NCBI GenBank assembly: GCA_051294375.1
Contig: CM119270.1
Coordinates: forward strand, 5,492,050-5,556,049
Direction of reading: 5' to 3'
DNA from: Paraspadella gotoi
Lineage: Eukaryota > Chaetognatha
Length of the DNA stretch: 64,000 nucleotides
Part shown: positions 32,246 to 43,435 of the stretch, one piece after another
Layout: the number at the start of each line of letters is the position of its first letter
Position numbering within the stretch: the first letter of the stretch is position 1
Program-made: the position numbers and the translations under genes
The notes under the pieces: model-generated
What the model was told of the DNA's origin: nothing
What the model saw: the letters and a program-made list of their open reading frames with translations, nothing else
Databases searched by the model: none

Positions 32246-33845
32246 CGATAATGATGTCAATGTCATATTGTATTTTTTTTTTCATTCATTGCGAAAATAT
32301 ATATCGTCCTTTTATGGTCAAATCTGACGAGAGCAAGTAGGATTTTCTTCGAGACGGTAAAACGACAGGGAACTTGACATCTTAACAATGTCGTAGTTCG
32401 TCAACGGTAGCGGACATAGTTTCGTTTATGTTCTCGCTTTCTCACTCCTCTCCGCTCTCCGGTAATAAAGTTACCCAGATGCGTCGCGGTTAAGATTCTA
32501 AGCTTGAAAGAGACGAGCAAGCAGAGACAAGCAGAGACAAGCACGCCCATAAAAGGAGTCGTTGGAGTGAAAGCGCACGTACTCCCCTTTTTTTTCCCCC
32601 TCGACTTGAGCGGCGAGTTTCTATTTCAGGTTAAAACCAGAGAAAAGATTACTCGAGTTTCTATTTCAGGTTTTAACCTGAAATAGAAACTCGAGGCGAC
32701 GAGTTTTAACTTAGCCTAATAAAAGTTTAAATTCTCTATCAACATTTATATCTATTAAAAAAAAAACCCTTTCCTACTTTAAAATTCAAAGCGTCAACAA
32801 AGAACAAATTTTTAAAAAAATTAACAAAAATTTAACAAATTTAAAAAATTTTCCCTTTCCGTTCAAGTGACTTTTGTTTAATAAGAAAATTTTCCGCAGT
32901 GTCACTCATTTCTAGTCTTATTGACCGAAATTTACTAAACAAGTGGCTCACCGTTAATCGAAATTGTAATAAAGATTTAACAACATCACTGATGTCATCA
33001 GCCATGTTGAATGAGTCTCTCGTTCATAAAGATTATCATTTGCCACAAACTTAACAATACAGTGTTTCCCCTCACCCAACAAAAAAAAATTATTATAACG
33101 AGTAAGTTGACTAAGTAAAAAAAAACATTTTAAAAATGATCATATAAATATTTATCTTTTTTCCCTGCTGCCTATGTTTGATCTCGGGTTTGCGTAACAT
33201 GGTTTCTGTATTTATAGTTTTATTCGTGTGAAGTAGATTTCGAAAAAAAAAAAAAAAAATTTTCTGAAACGCATTTGGACTTCGAGGGGAAACAAACAAG
33301 TTGTGTCACGAAGACAGTTCGGTCCAATCAAACGCCTTCGCTAGTACTCGACTGAGCCAATTAATAACGAGAGTTCTTTATCGGATATTAATTATCGAAT
33401 TGCCCTTCGTCCTTAGAGGTAATATAGTATTTATGAATGAAACCTTAACGATTATTGAACGCTCAACAAAGAAACGTTTCGTTGTTTTATTTTTTGGATA
33501 GTACGTAATGACGTTAATATTTAACATATTAGGGTTATGGAGTTTTTTTAAGTTTTACTCTTTCGTTGGCCTTTTTCATAAAACCCGCTTTGTTAAAAGT
33601 TATTTCTTTATCAGACTGAATCGATGGAATGAAGGAGTAAGAAAACCTGTTTTTCGTTCTCTCTTTACTTGTTGCCAAAAGCTACAATTCAGCATACTGT
33701 CGCCTCACAACCATCGACACTCCTACACACACATAATTCTGTTATGTACTGTTTCACCTGATAAACGAATAAAACACATATAATCGATAATGTTAAGAAT
33801 TCATTAAGAACCTAAAACGAGTAACAAAATAAAATCAAGCTAATT
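32246..33845. other. Intergenic region between Ly6-like and Kelch genes
   Basis: AT-rich. Contains a 44-bp near-perfect palindrome at 32652-32695. No supported exon. Confidence 0.6.
32652..32695. repeat. 44-bp palindrome with extra upstream direct copy
   Basis: Two 21-bp arms beginning CTCGAGTTTCTATTTCAGG are exact reverse complements around a 2-base centre. A direct copy of most of one arm (CGAGTTTCTATTTCAGGTT) lies at 32614-32632. Confidence 0.95.
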
Positions 33846-36800
33846 ATGGCCGAGATCGATTGGACCTACGGCAACGACTACACCGGATACGATGACGCCG
33901 CAGCCGCAGCCGCCGACCCCTTCACCCCATTACGCATCAACAGGCTCCGCTTCAACGGCGCCATCTTGTACGACGCGCCCTCTATGTACAAATCCTTTCT
34001 TCGCGCCTTCGTCTCCGAGGCGACGGGAGAAGCGTGGAACAAGAGCCACGCGTGGAAGATCTGGTGTCTGGACAATTACGACAGCGTCATTGCTGACTAC
34101 AGGTGAAGCAAACCGAACTAGTAAAAAAAAGTAATAATTTGAACAGATTTAGGCATCAATTATTTATGGTGTTGAAATCTTATCCAAGCTTTACTCATAT
34201 ATTTATATAAATACCTAATTGACAATATGCTTTGCGAAAAAAACTTTAATTTGGCAAATAAAAATTTTTAATCCTTAATATAGTATAAAAAAAAACATTC
34301 AAGCGTTTATCAAATTTATTATTCAATTTTTAAGTTGTTTTCTAGACATGTTCATAAAGTTTTAGTCGAAGTTCTCAAACACCCTATTGAATCGAATCGG
34401 CTCTACTTCAGGCAGCTGCACAAGACAATTGCCAAGGGTAAGACGGAGCCGGTGAGCGGGAAATACGTGCCAGTTTTCTCCCAGGGCAACGTAGCTCTCT
34501 TTTCTCACGTCATCGATCGTACGGAGCAGCGGGGGTGCGTGAAGCACGGCAGCGTCGTGCTGCGGCAGCAGCGGGAGGCCTTGGTGAATGATGACGGCGG
34601 TGGATGGGATGACGCGTATTGCTACAGGTGAGGTTGAAGTGAGGTAAGTTTTGCGAAAAAACAAAGGATCAATAACAAACAAGATATATTGTATAATCTA
34701 AGTTTTGATCTTTATTTCTCCAATTTGTATGCAATTTCCTTATTTTTTAACGCCCCGATCGGTTGACAGCTTCACCTGGCAATGTGGAGATTGTAACAGA
34801 GATAGGAATTTCACATTGTAAATTTACACAATGTACAATGAGCCAATTTAATTCCATTCGCTTTTCTGATTTCAATAAATCGATTCATCTCACGTTCGTC
34901 ATTTTATCACGACGTCATCAGCAAATTCGAGGCATTGAAGGAGAACGCGGTCAAGACTATGTTCAAGGATCTCCCCAAGCTGAAGTTGAAGTGGCTCGAC
35001 CGGATGGACCGGGTCAGGCTGGGCTACCTCGACCAAGAGCGGTTGGAGAAGACGAGGCTCAAGATTTGGAGGATGAAGAGAAAGGCGTTGGCGAAGAGAG
35101 AAATGGAGGAGGATTTGAAAAGAGATTTGGGGGAACATTTGGTGGAACATTCGCTGCATGATTTAGGGGGAAGGAGGGCGGACGAGGGCGACGTTGACGA
35201 CGAAGTGGTTCGCACTCATTATCTAGAGATGGAGTTTACGAGAGAAGAATTGACTGTCACTGACGAGAATGGTAAGTGTAATATCAAGTAAATAGAAATA
35301 TTAAATAAAAATTAAATGTCTACGAAAAAGGAAAAAAATTTTGTTTCGTTTTATTTTTAATTAAATTATTTTATTATAATTTATTTTTCTCGTTTGAAAT
35401 CATCCTTTCTAAACTTTTCCAACTTTTCCAACTGCAACGATCGGCTAAAGTTACGGCGACTCTGCCGACGCCGCCAATGACGACGCACTCGACGCAGCAA
35501 CAGCCTACGCAGCCGTCTCCGACGCCGCTGACTGATGCTGGAGATGAAGATTGGATTCAGGAGGGTCTAATCTTCGATCGTATTTTTGAAGGTGACAGAA
35601 AAAAGAACTTTGTCGTCGTCAAGGTTAAATATAACCTTGACTAGGACTAGATTGATATGTTTAATTTAATTTTACCTAAGTTTAATCGTTACCGATGATT
35701 TTCCTTTTTGTTAAATATTACATATTACAAACGGATGAAACGTTTTTATTATTTATTTATGGATTAGAACCCGGAACCTTCCAGCCACAAGCCGAAGTGG
35801 ACGAGAAGGAGGAAGAGGAGCAGGAGAAAGAGGAGCAGGAGGAAGAGGAACAGCAGAAAGAAGCGGAGCATTTGGACGACGACAACAACCCCACTTCCTC
35901 CTCCTCCATCTGCCCCTCGCGAATCGCCGCCTCTCTCATCTTCTCTCCGCCGTCCTTCTCCAACGCCTGGTCGACGACGCCGAGATTCTTCGTCGGCGCC
36001 GATTTCGTCGCCGTCCAAGTCAACGGACGAATCCTCGTCTGGGGCGGGCGTCAGGTTCAGCCCCATCCGACCGACAATTCGCCCGACAATTCGCCCGACA
36101 ATCTCCGCTTCCTTCCCGCCGACGTCGTCTTCGTCCTCGAAGTCGCTCCCTCTCTCTGGCGGAGAATTCCGGCGACCGGCGACGTTCCGCCCGGCACGAA
36201 GGACGCCGCCGCCGTCGTTCTCGACGAGACCGTCTACATCTTCGGCGGCGGCGTCGACTGCGGCGGCGGCGAAATTCGCCGCACCAACGCCATCTTCTCT
36301 CTCTCGTTCGACGGAGAGTTCCAACGCCTCCTAGCGAGCGGCGACGTGCCTACGCCCCGGGAGGCGTTGCGAGGGTGGGCCTTTGAGGGCGACCTCTACT
36401 TCTTCGGCGGGGAAGGCGAGAGAGGCATCGGAGGCGGCTGGGTGGCGAACGCCTCGGACCCGAACACTTTCTACAACGACCAACTGATTCAGTTCGACGC
36501 AGCGCTCAACGTCTTTTCTCTCGTCCGCACGACGGGCCGACCGCCTTTCCCGAGATCCGGGTACGCCGCCGCTACATCCGGGGAGACGGTCTACGTCCAC
36601 GGAGGAAGCTGCGGCGAGGAGGCGTGGCAGGATTTTCACGCGTTGAACATGAAGAGTTTGGCGTGGTCGTCTTTGAATTGGGGTCCGTCGATCGCCGCGA
36701 GGGGTCACCAAATGAGTCCGATTTCCGAGACGCAAATGATCGTCGTTGGCGGCGACAGTGGCGGACGGGAAAAGGACGAGCGACTCTCGAACGAGGCGTT

Positions 36801-37005
36801 GTTCGTTGTCGACGTCGACGAGGAAAGTTTCGAGCGCCTCGATGTGGAGTTTGGCGCTGACAACGGCGGAGCCGTGGGCGTGACCGGACATCGAGTCGTC
36901 GCCGTCACGAATGAGCAAAGGATCGCGTGCGTCTTTTCCATCGGTGGATTTGTGGACAAAGATTCGACGCAGCACCCGAATCAAATCGTTAGATTCACAT
37001 GGTGA
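33846..37005 (+). CDS. Kelch-repeat (beta-propeller) protein, 755 aa
   Basis: Five exons: 33846-34102, 34346-34627, 34922-35271, 35451-35591, 35768-37005; all GT-AG, phases consistent, total 756 codons. The N-terminal half (exons 1-3) is helical and contains LRFNGAILYDAPSMYKSF and a highly charged region rich in Lys, Arg and Glu. Exon 4 encodes a Thr/Pro/Gln linker. Exon 5 starts with a long Glu/Gln run, then Kelch repeats with their usual GG and W marks: GRILVWGG, VYIFGGG, LYFFGGEGERG, VYVHGGSCG, MIVVGGDSGG. Kelch propellers bind protein partners. There is no BTB or F-box sequence that I recognise, so an E3-adaptor role is not supported. I do not recognise the N-terminal region. AATAAA lies about 90 bases after the stop. 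Confidence 0.87.
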
Positions 37006-37902
37006 TTGGTATGGGATTAGAAGTTAACAAATTGAACTAATTGCATTCTCGTTCTTAATTAACAAGTATTTAAAAACGCTTCATTTTTTTTTGAATAAAT
37101 ATTAAATTGGATGCAGATTGAAGAATTGTCAGGCGCAGGGAATCTTTTATTAGCCGCTTATCGTTTAGACATTTGGAGACAAGCCCTTCCTTTTCTCAAA
37201 GCTTTCGCCCACCAAAACGCAAGACGATGGGGAAAGATAAAATCCTTAGATTACGGTCAAGGTTGATGGAGTAATATGATTTTCGCCGTTTTGGTAAAAT
37301 TTTACTTTCGCCGAGCGGAGTTTTGGGCGTATTTTAAAATATTATTTAAAATACTTATTTTTAGAAAAAGAAAAACCGACCGGGAAGATCTTAATTTAAA
37401 TCTAACTTAAACAGTGAGTGTAAAATTTTACCAAAAGATCCTTGATCGACTAATTGGAAACTACGAATTTTTTTCAGCTTTTGTTTTTGTCGCTGACCGC
37501 AAGCGCCCTTTTTAAACTCGGGCCTAGAGCAAACAAAAGACAGAGTTAAAAGAACTTAACAGATTATATTTTTTCAGCTAGATAAAATCTATTAAGCAGT
37601 CAGATTAAATACGTGCATACAAGAGTAAGTTTTTTAATGTTAAACCGGGACATCAAAATTTAAATTTTTTGTGATTTTTCGTAATCGAACAAAAACTATT
37701 CAAAAAGCTAAAATTTCTAAATAAACTAGCAACTGCCAAAAAAAAAAAAGGAAAAAATTAACGACGGTAACAAATCAGAACAAAGTCTCTGAAACTGTAA
37801 TGTTCCCCAAAAACCAAATAAAGATCATCTGAAGGAAGAGAAGCCGTTTTCCAAAAACAGCAAAACATTCACGCCGCTATGCCTCCCCTACTTCACAACC
37901 TC
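37006..37902. other. Convergent intergenic region
   Basis: Between the stop codons of the Kelch gene (plus) and JmjC gene 1 (minus). AT-rich. At 37283-37440 lies a diverged member of a MITE-like family: TTGGTAAAATTTTACTTTCGCCGA near the left, AAAATTTTACCAAAA at the right. Confidence 0.6.
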
Positions 37903-40420
37903 TCACAACTCGTCCTTCGTCTTCTGCGCCTTGGCCCACTCCGCGGCCTCCTGCACCACCACCTCCACATCATCGTAGGACTTCTCCAACTCCTTCCAGT
38001 CTTCCGCCTTCAAGAGATCCACGTCCGATTCCTCAATCTCGCCGTCGCCGTCGACGTCCATTCGATCGAAGACTTTGGCGCGAAACATGTCCGAGGCCCG
38101 CTGCTCGAAAGAGGCCGGCTTGTCTGGGGGAAGAGAAAAGTGGAAGAAGTTTGGGATTCGTTAATAATATTATTATTAATTATTAATAATTTGAAAGTTT
38201 TAAACCCAACGGTATGAGATCATGGCCACCTTGAGACTACCGAGTACTGAAGGTAAAAAATCCAAGGGCTGGGGGGAACCCGTCAATTGCTCGCCAGAGT
38301 TTTATCGAAATATACGTAGACGGTTAAATTCTAAACAGACACTAAATACAAAAAGCAATCATATTAACTTGTCATAATTATTTGCTTTGTTTCAAAATTA
38401 AGCATTTCATAACTTTTAGTTTCTTGACTCTCCCTCCTTTTTTCAGTGCCATTTCTTTTTCCTTACCTCCCCCACCCCATCCCTCACTTTCAAAAGCGTA
38501 TCTGTCGGTGAAGGTGTCGGTCATGTGAATCTTCCAGTAGGAGTCGAAGGTGAGAGGGTCTGGATCCCTCACGATCTCGCGGACGAGGTCCTCCAGAGTC
38601 CGGGGCTTTTCCTCGTCCCACTCGACGTCGCCGAAGGTGAGACTATGGTTCATGGAAGTGACGCCGGAGCAGGCGGAGATGTCCACCTGGTGGAAATTGT
38701 AGTAAGATGGACGAAACATTTACACATTTTTAGATGAAATTACAAGATTCTTGAAAACAGAATTTAAACTTGATTTTAAATCTTAATATTTCTTTTTATC
38801 CAGTCTTAATCTTTTATTCATTAATTCGTTTAAACTAACTTTTTTTTATAATTTCTGAGGCCAAAACTTACTTTAGGCAATGCGAAGGTCATATATGTAA
38901 AATTAAAGCATGTTAATACAGAAAACTTTTTGCTACATACATTTTTAACCGCTTCTCTGGTCCAGAAAACGTTGACGGCGATGTTTCTTTCAAAGGATCG
39001 GACTTGATGGATGAAGTTATAAGGAATGTAGAGACAGTCACCGGCAGAAACATTGGCATAGTAATACTCGGATACAGTTGACATCGTAGGGTATTTGGTG
39101 TAGTTAACAGCGTCTACATCGATTGTCGAGAAAGAACCTTTGCTCTTGTCCATTGGAAACTCTGGAAATCTGGAAATACCAAAAGTTGCAAATGTTATGG
39201 CGATAATAATCGATTGATTCATGATGTTTGGATAGCTTTATTAAATTATTTTTTTTAAATTATCAAAGAGCACAAGCGTAAAAAAAAAATTCTATTCTGG
39301 CCATAATGATTACATTTTAGTAATAGTTTGAATTTACTTTCTTGGGTCAACGATAATGGTGGTCTTGTTTCCCCTGACGACGCAATTAATGTTGTCATAG
39401 TGATCCGTGTGAACTAGACCGTTGGTTCCTCCTCGCGACATCCACAAGTGATTAGATGACAAGAAAGGAAAGAATTCCGAACACTGGAATGAAAAAACAA
39501 AACATTTTGTAGTTAAATAAAAGTCATATTTAATTTCAGCTCGCAACACGACAAGTATTAAACTTGCCTGTAAAGAGCCAGGTAGAGGAATGTCTTTCCG
39601 GAGATAAGTTGGTGATTTGTTGATACAATAAACGGGCAACTCTAAGTAGTGCTCGAGAAAAAGCCGAAACGGAATCGCGTAGACTTCCTGATCGCGAAAT
39701 TCCTTCTTAGCCGTTTCCACAGTCACGTTGGTTTTCTCAGGATCTTCCAAGCTCCTAAGTTTTTGTCCCCCGAAAAAGATGTTTGAATATTTTCAAAAGA
39801 ATATTTTCACAATAATACATTGCGCGGAAGCTAAAAGATAAACATTGAACTAGTCGATAAGGCGCGAAGTTGGCTGAAGATGACTTTACGCCCTCTAGCA
39901 GCCATGGAACGGGTCGGTGGGCTGGACCCAGAATTAAGGTTTTTCCAAAACCCCAAAGCGGTTTACGGCCGTCCTCACGCTTCTCGCAGGGTAAGTACCA
40001 TAGGGGATCTAACAACTGAAAGAGTCATAAACATAAGCCCGACTTCAAACTCACTTGAGATATTCATCCTCCCAAAGTTTAAAGGCCGGCGTCTCTTTGT
40101 ATCCTCCCTTGAAGATGAGGGGACGAAGTGGGACAACGAAATCGTTGAAGAACTCCGTCGGGGACATGAACCCACTCCGCTCTTCCACGAGAATGCGGTT
40201 GCCCGCGTCGAAGTGACCGAAATGCTTCAGGTGACCTGCGGCAAAGTCAAAGCAGAACGTGTCAAACCTTTTAAGGGGAGACGATCGAGGAGTTGAAAAT
40301 TGAAAGACTACTAGTTTTAACATAATAAAAATATTTTACTATTATAATTTACCTGGATGTGGTTCCCCATTACTAAGAACTTGATTAAAAATCGCGACCA
40401 AAACGAGCAAGCGTAACATA
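37903..40420 (-). CDS. ER-lumenal JmjC oxygenase with EF-hand and KDEL (paralogue 1)
   Basis: Seven exons on the minus strand: 40420-40353, 40235-40055, 39754-39568, 39483-39338, 39169-38941, 38686-38488, 38123-37903. Exon 1 gives a signal peptide (MLRLLVLVAIF) but needs one base fewer at about 40380 to stay in frame with the rest. The JmjC core has FKLWEDEYL, WMSRGGTNGLVHTDHYDN (the HxD iron ligands) and GDCLYIPYNFIHQV (the second His). A C-terminal EF-hand loop (DVDGDGEIEESD) precedes the very end TKDEL, a canonical ER-retrieval signal. JmjC proteins are Fe(II)/2-oxoglutarate oxygenases that hydroxylate or demethylate side chains. The layout predicts a calcium-sensing hydroxylase of secreted proteins in the ER. 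The exon 3-4 intron is GC-AG. Exons 2-6 match paralogue 2 in length exactly. JMJD8 is a known lumenal relative but lacks the EF-hand. Confidence 0.92.
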
Positions 40421-40764
40421 TTTAGCCCAAAGGTTTTTTTAAAACTAAATAAAAGCAACATTTTTTAACCATAAAAATACATAAACTTAAAAGATTTCTT
40501 TTTTTCATTTTTTAAAACAATGAAACCATAAATATAAACTATTGGAAAATGTAAGAAAATGCACGATAGAAAAAGAAATTTAAATTTCAAGTTTTTTTAC
40601 AGTAATGTCCGCAATGTCACAGGTTTTTTTCCAAACGCGATCAATTGTAAGCTTTCAATGTTAAGTTTCTGAATAAAAAAAATTAAATAATATTTTAATT
40701 CAAACGCAGTTAAAAAATTTGTTAAACAGTTAAAACCCGTACCCATCAAATAGGTAAAACAAAA

Positions 40765-41352
40765 TTACCAACCTTTCAACATGGCTTTGATCAAGTGTTT
40801 CAGTCTTCCCACTACTTTATCATGGTAGGGCTCCTTGCTGAACTCTACCTCTCTTTTGTTGTGGTAAGGATACATGCCGGACAATTCCTCTCTTTTAATG
40901 TAATAGGGCTGCATGCCAGATCCTTCCTCTCTTTTGATATGGTAAGGTTGTATGCCAGATCCTTCTCTTTTGATATGGTAAGGTTGTATGCCAGATCCTT
41001 CCTCTCTTTTGATATGGTAAGGTTGTATGCCAGATCCTTCCTCTCTTTTGATATGGTAAGGTTGTATGCCAGATCCTTCCTTTCTTTTGATGTAGTAAGG
41101 CTTTATTCCAGATCCTTCCTCTCTTTTGATGTAATAAGGCTTTATTCCAGATCCTTCCTCTCTTTTGATATAGTAAGGCTTTATTCCAGATCCTTCTTCT
41201 CTTTTGATATGGTATCCAATCAAAAATCCAGCTTTCCTTTTTTTAAGGTGAGGCTCCATGCTAGACCCTTCTACTCTTTTAGTGCCGTAAGCCCAGGGTG
41301 TCGTGATCATTATAAGCACGATGGCCAAGCTTACTTTATTCGTGCAATACAT
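40765..41352 (-). CDS. Secreted multi-copy peptide precursor with Lys-Arg-bounded repeats
   Basis: One 195-codon frame from ATG (41350-41352) to TAA. It starts with a signal peptide (VSLAIVLIMITTPWAYG). About nine tandem 13-residue units follow, each bounded by Lys-Arg: three EEGSGIKPYYI, four (K/E)EGSGIQPYHI-type, one EEGSGMQPYYI and one EELSGMYPYHN. The DNA repeat is 39 bp, one copy being 36 bp. The C-terminus is cationic and amphipathic (VVGRLKHLIKAMLKGW). Signal peptide plus dibasic-separated near-identical peptides is the architecture of neuropeptide or other bioactive-peptide precursors cut by proprotein convertases. No Gly precedes the Lys-Arg, so amidation is not expected. There are no Cys in the repeats. 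The end RLKHLIKAMLKG resembles the exon-1 ends of the small precursors at 48099 and 49296, and an in-frame GT (G|GTTGGT) sits at the same place, so a second exon is possible. Confidence 0.75.
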   Translation of the reverse strand: MYCTNKVSLAIVLIMITTPWAYGTKRVEGSSMEPHLKKRKAGFLIGYHIKREEGSGIKPYYIKREEGSGIKPYYIKREEGSGIKPYYIKRKEGSGIQPYHIKREEGSGIQPYHIKREEGSGIQPYHIKREGSGIQPYHIKREEGSGMQPYYIKREELSGMYPYHNKREVEFSKEPYHDKVVGRLKHLIKAMLKGW

Positions 41353-43435
41353 CGCGATATCCGTGAGATTGTCTCAAAGAAACTTGCAGAAGATACTAAA
41401 GCAAAAGGTTAAACAAACTGGCTACTTTTTTTATAAAACTTTGGTTAAATAAATAAAATATTTTTAAAATATAATTATATATAACTTTGTTTTTGGTATT
41501 CTTTTAAATGCAAACTCAGCTAGACTAAATTTTTAAAAATTTTAAACTATAATAAAATATAATAAAAATCTAAAACTTAAAAACTTCTCGCAGTTACAAA
41601 TTAAATTAAAAAAATTATAAATTTAAAATTTTACCTGTTCATAGAATAAAAGCAATTAATAATGGCGTAGTCGAGAAATATTCATTTAATTCTTTTTTAA
41701 ATTAAGAAAATTGCATTCTCACTTTGGAAGGATTTACTGAACCTGTTTAACTGGTTGTGCGGAACAATAATTACCTTTTTTTGACTCAGAATGAACAGTC
41801 TCAAACATTAAAAGATTATATAAAATTATTAAAAAGTTTTAACCCAAAAGTAAAAATAACAAAGGTATGATTGGCAAGAAAATAGTAAAGCAAACTAAAT
41901 TTTACTTTTGCCGACCATGGTTTTGGCAACTTAAAAAACTACTTAAAAATATTTATTTAAAAAAAAAATGTTTTAAATATTACCCAATTACCTTAACCCT
42001 TTTAACCCTAACCACCCCTAACCCTAAACCACCCCCTAAACCACTCTTAAACCTAACCCCTCTCTAACCCCGGTCGGTAAAAATAAAAGTAACCTGAAAA
42101 GAATATCTCGGTAAAGAAACAGATAGTCTTATAATCACAAAAAATCTTATTAAACTAGATTTTTGGTAATATATTTCATTTTATCAGCCTATGAAAAAAA
42201 AAAAATAAAATGTAATAATACAGAAATTCTTTATTTAATGGGCAAGGAACTGGAATCAAAGGCTGAACAATGGTAAATCTGAAACCTTAACTTAGTTAAG
42301 TTCATCCTCCCTAAAACATCATTTGGGGAGGACGCATTAATAAATACATTAATTTTGAACAACATACTTTGGGTATGGTTGTGCAGAGCATTGGTTTATG
42401 GGCTTGGGCTCTCAGAATAACAATGCTATTCTGAGAATATATAACCTTTTGCCGGTAGTATCTTTAAAAAAATGTGTTTAAGTTTGAAATAAAAAATTAT
42501 AAATTAAATTATTTTTTAATTATAATTACTTATTAAAATCAAACTCATGCGAGCTTACTGAAGAACGAATTATTTTAAATCCAAAAATCTAAAAAACATA
42601 GAACAAAAAAAAATGGTTGCAAAATTTACCAAGATAGCAAAAATACAAAATAAAATGTAAAATATATAGAATTGTTGAGAATAGCTGAATTGAAGCAGGG
42701 TAATTGAAACAATTTATGCAAGGTAATTCTTTTAAACCAGGTTCTTCCTCCCTTCCTTCAAAGACAAGGATAATGGATGCATTAACCTTGAACTTGATAA
42801 ATCTTTTGAAACCGTTCTTGTAGGTTATTGACAGTAGCCATTTTGTTTGTTTTTCTACCCATAACCTCTCTGCCACGAATCCTTTCGGGTTATCAATCTG
42901 ACTGCTATTATCCAAATTTTCTTTTTATTTAAATTTCACATCAATAATAATTTCATATTCTCCGATATTACAATATAATTTTTACCTTACAATCTTTACC
43001 AAAATCTCAAAAAAATAAATTGGTCCAGTATTATTGAGCAGGAAACGAGTTCGTCAACCTTTTTGTGCTCAAGGTCGTTTCAACAAAAACAAGAATCAGT
43101 CACTCCAGTTTCGATTTAATGATGTAGTTTTTGACAATTAACAGAGGCCTCAGGAGAGTGGTTTTAATAATATGATACAAAAATATTATGATTGTAATTA
43201 TAAAAGAATGGATAAAAAATAAGGCCTGAAAGTTTTATTTTCATTGAACAAACGTACAGCAGCAGAAAGAATAACAATTAAGCCGAATGTGCAAATTTTT
43301 TATCTTCCAAAAATTTATAATATAAAGGCAGAGAAAAAAGTAAATTACCTTGATCCAATTATGTTGCTCCATCTCTTCCCCTTAACTTTCCTCTCGCTCC
43401 CTTCTCTCCATTCCATCGTCCCTCATCTACCCCCT
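41353..43435. other. Intergenic region between cluster genes
   Basis: AT-rich. 41895-42092 is a MITE-like element with ends TTTTACTTTTGCCGACCATGG and GGTCGGTAAAAATAAAAGTAA and an interior of degenerate CCCTAACC repeats. On the minus strand, 42720-42900 is open with a non-repetitive peptide (GFVAERLWVEKQTKWLLSIT) after an acceptor-like GGATAATAGCAG. A faint second copy at about 42290-42370 suggests it is part of a repeat; it is not called as a gene. Confidence 0.4.
41895..42092. mobile_element. MITE-like element with GCCGACC ends, copy 2
   Basis: Inverted ends (TTTTACTTTTGCCGACC... and ...GGTCGGTAAAAATAAAA). A related element at 48795-48907 has TTTTACTTGAGCCGACCGAGG and CCGCGGTCGGCGAAAGTAAAA; a diverged one lies at 37283-37440. 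Copies 2 and 3 contain CCCTAACC/GGTTAGGG runs inside. Confidence 0.6.

Noticed and set aside
36331-36984. 217-residue ORF opposite the Kelch exon
   Set aside because: Antisense shadow of a GC-rich coding exon; the plus strand has the Kelch repeats and consistent splicing.
40795-41412. 205-residue plus-strand ORF over the KR-repeat gene
   Set aside because: Antisense of a 39-bp repeat that is also open. The minus strand has the signal peptide and dibasic sites; the plus strand has neither.
41980-42070. Interstitial telomere repeat
   Set aside because: The CCCTAACC words are degenerate and spaced irregularly, and they sit inside an element with inverted ends that recurs elsewhere without a telomere context.
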